From Deltaproteobacteria bacterium (GTDB taxonomy: Bacteria > Desulfobacterota > Binatia > Binatales > Binataceae), in contig PMOH01000006.1 of the NCBI GenBank assembly GCA_003161515.1, forward strand, positions 856 to 10,013: 9,158 nt of DNA. Direction: 5' to 3'. Shown in pieces: positions 5,498 to 9,158 of the stretch. Both the position numbers and the translations under genes were made by a program. Positions within the stretch are counted from its first letter, which is position 1, and every line of letters begins with the position of its first letter. Under the pieces are notes generated by a model. The model was not told the origin of the DNA. It saw only the letters and a list, made by a program, of their open reading frames with translations, and made no database searches.

Positions 5498-6190
5498 ATG
5501 TCTATGAAACGCAGCGAGAAAGGACTGCTGACCCCGGATAATTGCGTGGTCGCACTGATCGATCATCAGCCTCAGATGCTCTTTGGCGTTTCCAACTTCG
5601 ACCGCCAATCGATCATCAACAATACAGTTGCACTAGCGAAAGCGGCAAAAGTGTTCGCTCTTCCGGTTGTGCTGAGCACGGTCGAAAGCAAAAGTTTCAG
5701 CGGAAATCTCTGGCCACAAATCAAAGCCGTCTTTCCGAACCAAGTCCCCGTCGAACGTACTTCGATGGATGCCTGGGATGACAAAAACTTTGTCGCCGCG
5801 ATTGAAAACAGCGGCCGGAAAAAAATTGTTTTAGCAGGATTGTGGACGGAAACCTGCGTCGCGCTGCCAACAGTTCAGGCCATCCATGACGGCTACGAAA
5901 TCTATGTGGTCGAGGACTGCTGCGGCGACGTGAGCCAACTTGCTCACGACAACGCGATGAAGCGCGTGATTCAGGCTGGCGCCAAACCGGTTACCGCACT
6001 ATCCGTGATGCTCGAATGGCAGCGCGATTGGGCGGAGACAGACACATACGACGCGGTCATGGACATCGTGAAGACTCACTGCGGTGCGTACGGCGTCGGC
6101 GTCGAGTATGCATACACAATGATACACGGAGCTCCGGCGACGGAGTTGGCCGCATACGTCGTTCCGCAAGCCCCGGCGAAGCAAAAGTAA
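5498..6190 (+). CDS. YcaC-like isochorismatase-family cysteine hydrolase
   Basis: A 230-residue cytoplasmic hydrolase of the isochorismatase-like superfamily, whose members cleave amide or related bonds through a catalytic cysteine. The triad is visible: D22 in ALIDHQ, basic R87 before the AWDDKNF segment, and nucleophile C120 in GLWTETCVALP. The order and spacing match E. coli YcaC as I recall it (IDHQ, AWDNEDF, GVVTEVCVAFP), and the later LEWQRDW corresponds to YcaC LHRDW. It is about 20 residues longer than YcaC, mostly in a C-terminal tail (about 195-230). Strong ribosome site AAGGAG (5486-5491) with six-base spacing. It is the first gene of the operon behind the -24/-12 promoter. The substrates of YcaC relatives are poorly defined; pairing with an amidohydrolase suggests a stepwise breakdown of an amide, imide or carbamoyl compound. 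Confidence 0.92.
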   Translation: MSMKRSEKGLLTPDNCVVALIDHQPQMLFGVSNFDRQSIINNTVALAKAAKVFALPVVLSTVESKSFSGNLWPQIKAVFPNQVPVERTSMDAWDDKNFVAAIENSGRKKIVLAGLWTETCVALPTVQAIHDGYEIYVVEDCCGDVSQLAHDNAMKRVIQAGAKPVTALSVMLEWQRDWAETDTYDAVMDIVKTHCGAYGVGVEYAYTMIHGAPATELAAYVVPQAPAKQK

Positions 6191-6207
6191 CAACACGGCT
6201 TGTGTTG
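6191..6207. other. Small hairpin directly after the hydrolase stop
   Basis: CAACAC-GGCTT-GTGTTG is a perfect six-base-pair stem with a five-base loop, beginning immediately after the TAA of the YcaC-like gene. There is no run of T after it, so full termination is unlikely. It could stabilise the upstream message or lower expression of the downstream genes. This is the only gap of note (57 bases) inside the operon. Confidence 0.3.
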
Positions 6208-6247
6208 GCATTCTCATCTACCAGCGAGGCGATAAGAGGAGCACCGC

Positions 6248-8056
6248 ATGCAGCCCGACAGCATCGTCCATAATGCCAAGATCGCAACGAACGGCGTCCC
6301 GTCGTTCGTCGAAGCAGTCGCCATCAAGGACGGAAAGATCAGCGCGGTCGGTCACAGTGACGAGATCCTGCGGCAACGTGGGCCGGCGACAAATGTGATC
6401 GACTGCGGTGGCCGGACGGTCATCCCCGGCCTGAATGACTCGCACATGCATCCGATCCGCGGCGGGCTTAACTACAACATGGAGTTACGTTGGGATGGTG
6501 TGCCGTCGCTCGCCGACGCGCTGCGGATGCTGAAGTCGCAAGCTGCGCGGACACCTGCCCCGCAGTGGGTGCGAGTGGTAGGAGGATGGACGGAGTTCCA
6601 GTTCGCGGAACGGCGCATGCCCACGCTGGATGAGATCAACGCGGGCTCACCGGACACCCCGGTCTTTGTGCTCCACTTGTACGATCGCGCGCTACTGAAT
6701 GGGGCGGCGCTACGCGCCGTCGGGTATACCAAAGATACACCACCGCCGCCTGCCGGCGAGATCCAACGCGATCGTCAAGGCAATCCAACGGGACTGCTCA
6801 TCGCCAAGCCGAACGCGATGATCCTCTACGCCACGCTGGCGAAGGGACCCAAACTCTCGCGCGAAGATCAGATGAATTCGACCCGCCTGTTCATGCGCGA
6901 GCTCAACCGCTTCGGTATCACGAGCGTCGTCGATGCGGGGGGCGGCTTTCAGAACTATCCAGACGATTATGAGATCGTGCGTGAGCTCCACGACCGCGGC
7001 GAGATGACTGTCCGCCTGGCGTACAATCTGTTTACTCAAAAGCCGAAGCATGAGCTGGGCGACTTTCAATCGTGGACGCGGATGACGAAACCAGGCGCGG
7101 GCGACGACTTCTACCGGGTGAACGGCGGGGGCGAGATGCTGGTCTATTCAGCGGCGGACTTCGAGGATTTCCTCGAGCCGCGCCCCGAAATGCCGGATTC
7201 GATGGAAGCGGAACTAAAGTCGGTGGTTCGGCACCTCGCCGAGAATCGCTGGCCGTTCCGGCTGCACACGACCTACGAGGAGACCATCACGCGCGCCCTG
7301 AACGTATACGAAGAAGTGAATCGCGAGGTTCCATTCGACGGTCTTCATTGGTTCTTCGACCACTGCGAGACGATCTCCGATCGCAACATCGAACGCGTCA
7401 AAGCACTCGGCGGTGGTATCGCGGTTCAGGACCGGATGGCGTTTCAGGGCGAGTATTTCGTCGATCGCTATGGCGCGAAGCAAGCCCGGCGCACTCCGCC
7501 TATCAGAAGGATGCTTGAGTTGGGCGTACCGGTCGGCGCGGGCACAGATGCGACACGAGTCTCAAGCTACAACCCATTCGTTTCGTTGTACTGGCTCATC
7601 ACGGGCAGGACGATCGGCGGAACCGCGCTCTACAATGAGGATAACCGCCTCGAACGGATGGAAGCGCTCCGTCTGTATACGGTAGGCAGCAGTTGGTTCT
7701 CTTCAGAGGACGGCAAGAAGGGTTCACTGTTGCCCGGACAACTAGCCGATCTCAGTGTGCTCTCCGCCGACTACTTTTCAATTCCTGAAGATGAGATCAA
7801 GCGTCTGGAGTCCGTGCTGACGATAGTGGGCGGCAAGATAGTTTATGCAAATGAACCATTCGCAAAGCTCGCACCTCCGGCATTGCCGGTGAGTCCCGAT
7901 TGGTCGCCGGTCAAGCAGTACGGCGGCTACTGCCGGGCTCCATCCGCGAACGCAGGAGCGAACCTACATTCGGCAAAGGCAGTCAGGCAATCGCGGTCGC
8001 ATATCTGGCATCCGCGCCACTTATGGGATTTCGGTTGCGATTGCTTCGCGTTCTAA
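6248..8056 (+). CDS. YtcJ-like amidohydrolase (amidohydrolase family 3)
   Basis: A 602-residue metal-dependent hydrolase. The N-terminal beta-sandwich begins with the usual DSIVHNAKIAT strand and AVAIKDGKISAVG, and the TIM barrel opens with VIPGLNDSHMHP. Candidate metal ligands are H66 and H68 (HxH), H340 in RLHTTYEE, H372 in FDHCE, and D434 in GAGTDATR; the set looks complete, so the enzyme should be active. The C-terminal sandwich returns with PGQLADLSVLSADYFSIPEDEI and a GGKIVYAN strand. A tail beyond about residue 545 is unusual for YtcJ proteins and ends GCDCFAF; its role is unknown. Ribosome site AGAGGAG (6235-6241) is six bases from ATG. No signal peptide, so it acts in the cytoplasm. 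Substrate unknown; N-acyl, amide or cyclic-imide hydrolysis is typical. Confidence 0.92.
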   Translation: MQPDSIVHNAKIATNGVPSFVEAVAIKDGKISAVGHSDEILRQRGPATNVIDCGGRTVIPGLNDSHMHPIRGGLNYNMELRWDGVPSLADALRMLKSQAARTPAPQWVRVVGGWTEFQFAERRMPTLDEINAGSPDTPVFVLHLYDRALLNGAALRAVGYTKDTPPPPAGEIQRDRQGNPTGLLIAKPNAMILYATLAKGPKLSREDQMNSTRLFMRELNRFGITSVVDAGGGFQNYPDDYEIVRELHDRGEMTVRLAYNLFTQKPKHELGDFQSWTRMTKPGAGDDFYRVNGGGEMLVYSAADFEDFLEPRPEMPDSMEAELKSVVRHLAENRWPFRLHTTYEETITRALNVYEEVNREVPFDGLHWFFDHCETISDRNIERVKALGGGIAVQDRMAFQGEYFVDRYGAKQARRTPPIRRMLELGVPVGAGTDATRVSSYNPFVSLYWLITGRTIGGTALYNEDNRLERMEALRLYTVGSSWFSSEDGKKGSLLPGQLADLSVLSADYFSIPEDEIKRLESVLTIVGGKIVYANEPFAKLAPPALPVSPDWSPVKQYGGYCRAPSANAGANLHSAKAVRQSRSHIWHPRHLWDFGCDCFAF

Positions 8057-8069
8057 GGAGGGCAGAAAC

Positions 8070-8261
8070 ATGGCTGCCGCCATCATCGGACTCGTTCTTG
8101 GCCTGGTCATCGGCGGCGGCTGCCGGTACTTCGATATTCCATCGCCAGCACCCCCGCGCTTGATTGGAGCATGTCTCTTGCTCGCGATGACGGTGGGCTT
8201 CGTTGCTGCCGGCCATCTCCTGCCGCCGGGGAAAACTCTCGTGCAGCTGAATACACCATGA
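8070..8261 (+). CDS. XapX domain (DUF1427) small membrane protein, copy 1
   Basis: A 63-residue protein with two predicted membrane helices (about 3-19 and 30-48). The conserved turn CRYFDIPSPAPP between them is the signature of the XapX family, whose function is unknown. The ribosome site AAGGAGGG (8055-8062) overlaps the stop codon of the amidohydrolase, and ATG follows after seven bases, so expression is tightly coupled. Its own stop overlaps the next start as ATGA. Being co-transcribed with two hydrolases and a porin, it may help take up or export the substrate or product, for example as an oligomeric channel or transporter partner, but this is inference. Confidence 0.85.
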   Translation: MAAAIIGLVLGLVIGGGCRYFDIPSPAPPRLIGACLLLAMTVGFVAAGHLLPPGKTLVQLNTP

Positions 8262-8494
8262 AATCGACGATTGGCATTGTACTGGCGTTCGCATTAGGGT
8301 TCGCGTGCCGGGCGTTCGGAATTCCGTCGCCGGCGCCACCTTTAATCCTTGGCGCGTTGCTCGTGATGACGATGACTATTGGTTACATCCTGGTCGATGG
8401 CTGGATGGCCTCGCCGGCTCGACACGCTCCGGATTGCGCCGGACCGAGCGGGCTGGCCGCGTCTCAGACACTATCGAAAGGTACGGAGCACTGA
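8258..8494 (+). CDS. XapX domain (DUF1427) small membrane protein, copy 2
   Basis: A 78-residue paralogue of the preceding gene starting MKSTIGIVLAFALGFACRAF. It shares the CRxFxIPSPAPP turn and a second hydrophobic helix (LILGALLVMTMTIGYILV). Beyond about residue 50 it has a soluble tail (SPARHAPDCAGPSG) not present in copy 1. ATG 8258 overlaps the previous stop by four bases; an upstream in-frame GTG at 8171 would make an overlapping product with no family support and is not used. Two adjacent, divergent copies suggest the proteins form a hetero-oligomer, as pairs of small membrane proteins often do. Confidence 0.85.
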   Translation: MKSTIGIVLAFALGFACRAFGIPSPAPPLILGALLVMTMTIGYILVDGWMASPARHAPDCAGPSGLAASQTLSKGTEH

Positions 8495-8497
8495 GCG

Positions 8498-8539
8498 ATG
8501 CCGGCGCTGCGATTCACCGAGTTCGGCGCTTTCGCGTGA
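8498..8539 (+). CDS. Possible 13-codon leader or frameshifted start of the porin gene
   Basis: ATG 8498 follows GGAG (8485-8488) at nine bases and encodes MPALRFTEFGAFA before TGA at 8537-8539. That stop overlaps the GTG (8536-8538) used here as the porin start. It could be a short coupling peptide that lets ribosomes restart on a GTG with no ribosome site of its own. Alternatively, a single-base error or frameshift in this stretch may hide the true ATG start of the porin. Confidence 0.35.
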   Translation: MPALRFTEFGAFA

Positions 8540-9158
8540 CAGAAAATTCGGTGCAATCGGCATACACCCAACAAGGTCAGTGTCCTTCTCGAGCATGGCA
8601 ACTGGTTGTCGCTGCCGCTGCTGCTGTCCTGCTGATAGCGAGTGTTGCCCGGAGCGCGGCTGCTTCGTCGTGTCCTTCGGGGCCACAGTATTCAAATGTT
8701 CGATACGATGACGATTTCAGTTACCTGCACGATCCCGCATGCCGTAAAGATTTCTGGGATCCGCTCAAATACATACCACTCAACGCGCGAGGGGACTGGT
8801 ATCTCTCGCTCGGCGGTGAAATCCGCGAACGCTATGAGCACTTTCACAATCCTCTTTGGGGACAGCAACCCCAAAGTCCCGGAGGATTTCTGTTGCAACG
8901 CTATTTCGTCTTTGGCGATCTGCACTTGGGAGAAAACGTACGGATTTTCTCTGAATTGATGAGCGATTGGGAAAACGGCAGAGTCGGCGGACCGCGTCCA
9001 ATGATCGATCAGGATCAGCTCGACTTCACCCAGTTCTTTGTCGATTTAAAACTGCACCCGTTCGGTTCCGACACTTCGTTAACACTTCGTGTCGGTCGGC
9101 AGTGGTTAATCTATGGATCTCAGCGTTTGATATCCAATCGCTACGGACCCAACGTGCC
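8536..9158 (+). CDS. Alginate-export-family outer-membrane beta-barrel protein, 3' truncated
   Basis: The frame stays open to the window end, giving 207 complete codons. A hydrophobic segment at residues 23-38 (LVVAAAAAVLLIASVA) followed by RSAAA forms a signal peptide with an unusually long N-terminal region. The mature part runs YDDDFSYLHDPACRKDFWDPLKYIPLN, then LGGEIRERYEHFHNP, LLQRYFVFGDLHLGENVRIFSELMSD, LDFTQFFVDLKL and LRVGRQWLIYGSQRLISNRYGPNV. These alternating strands and the GRQ-YGSQRL-GPN block are typical of the alginate export domain. The start is GTG at 8536; a second in-frame GTG at 8551 is possible, and no ATG is available. Despite the family name, relatives occur beside many catabolic genes, so it is likely the outer-membrane pore for the substrate of this operon rather than an alginate exporter. 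Confidence 0.85.
   Translation, partial: MTENSVQSAYTQQGQCPSRAWQLVVAAAAAVLLIASVARSAAASSCPSGPQYSNVRYDDDFSYLHDPACRKDFWDPLKYIPLNARGDWYLSLGGEIRERYEHFHNPLWGQQPQSPGGFLLQRYFVFGDLHLGENVRIFSELMSDWENGRVGGPRPMIDQDQLDFTQFFVDLKLHPFGSDTSLTLRVGRQWLIYGSQRLISNRYGPNV

Noticed and set aside
6191..6207. Intrinsic terminator after the YcaC-like gene
   Set aside because: The stem is only six pairs and no T-run follows; the downstream genes have no promoter of their own that I can see, so read-through is expected.
8171..8257. GTG-initiated extension of XapX copy 2
   Set aside because: Adds an arginine-rich segment unlike the family and overlaps copy 1; the ATGA-coupled ATG at 8258 gives a normal XapX N-terminus.

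Overview
The window reads as chromosome of a Gram-negative, moderately GC-rich environmental bacterium. A predicted outer-membrane beta-barrel protein, sigma-54 regulation and a molybdenum hydroxylase with its own cytochrome b all point that way. Protein style suits soil Acidobacteriota or Pseudomonadota (Rhizobiales/Burkholderiales type), but I cannot fix the phylum by reading alone. No tRNA, rRNA, insertion sequence or CRISPR array was seen.

Region A (1-1914, + strand) is the 3' part of an operon. It holds the truncated FAD/[4Fe-4S] subunit of a PaoB/YagS-type molybdenum hydroxylase. An ATGA overlap links this to a five-helix di-haem cytochrome b, and a small unrecognised helical protein follows. 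Together they suggest a membrane-coupled aldehyde or heterocycle dehydrogenase feeding electrons to the respiratory chain. Region B (2002-2487, - strand) is a lone PNPOx-fold flavoprotein converging on operon A. Its upstream region is AT-rich and is shared with the next gene.

Region C (2663-4963, + strand) encodes a sigma-54 enhancer-binding protein with three PAS domains, a complete AAA+ domain with GAFTGA loop, and a Fis-type helix-turn-helix. A small STAS-like gene on the opposite strand overlaps its 3' end tail to tail. Region D (about 5160-5497) looks like a bidirectional control region. It contains a sigma-54 type -24/-12 element facing the STAS gene, a cluster of TTCRCGAA palindromes in the middle, and a second -24/-12 element facing right.

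Region E (5498-9158, + strand) is a tight apparent operon: a YcaC-like cysteine hydrolase, a YtcJ-like metal amidohydrolase, two tandem XapX (DUF1427) mini-membrane proteins, and an alginate-export-family outer-membrane protein cut by the window end. The last gene uses a GTG start. My reading is that the PAS regulator senses a signal, binds the TTCRCGAA cluster and drives both the STAS gene and operon E. Operon E would then import a small molecule through the porin and hydrolyse it in the cytoplasm. The substrate is unknown, and this local regulon is the most interesting content of the window.
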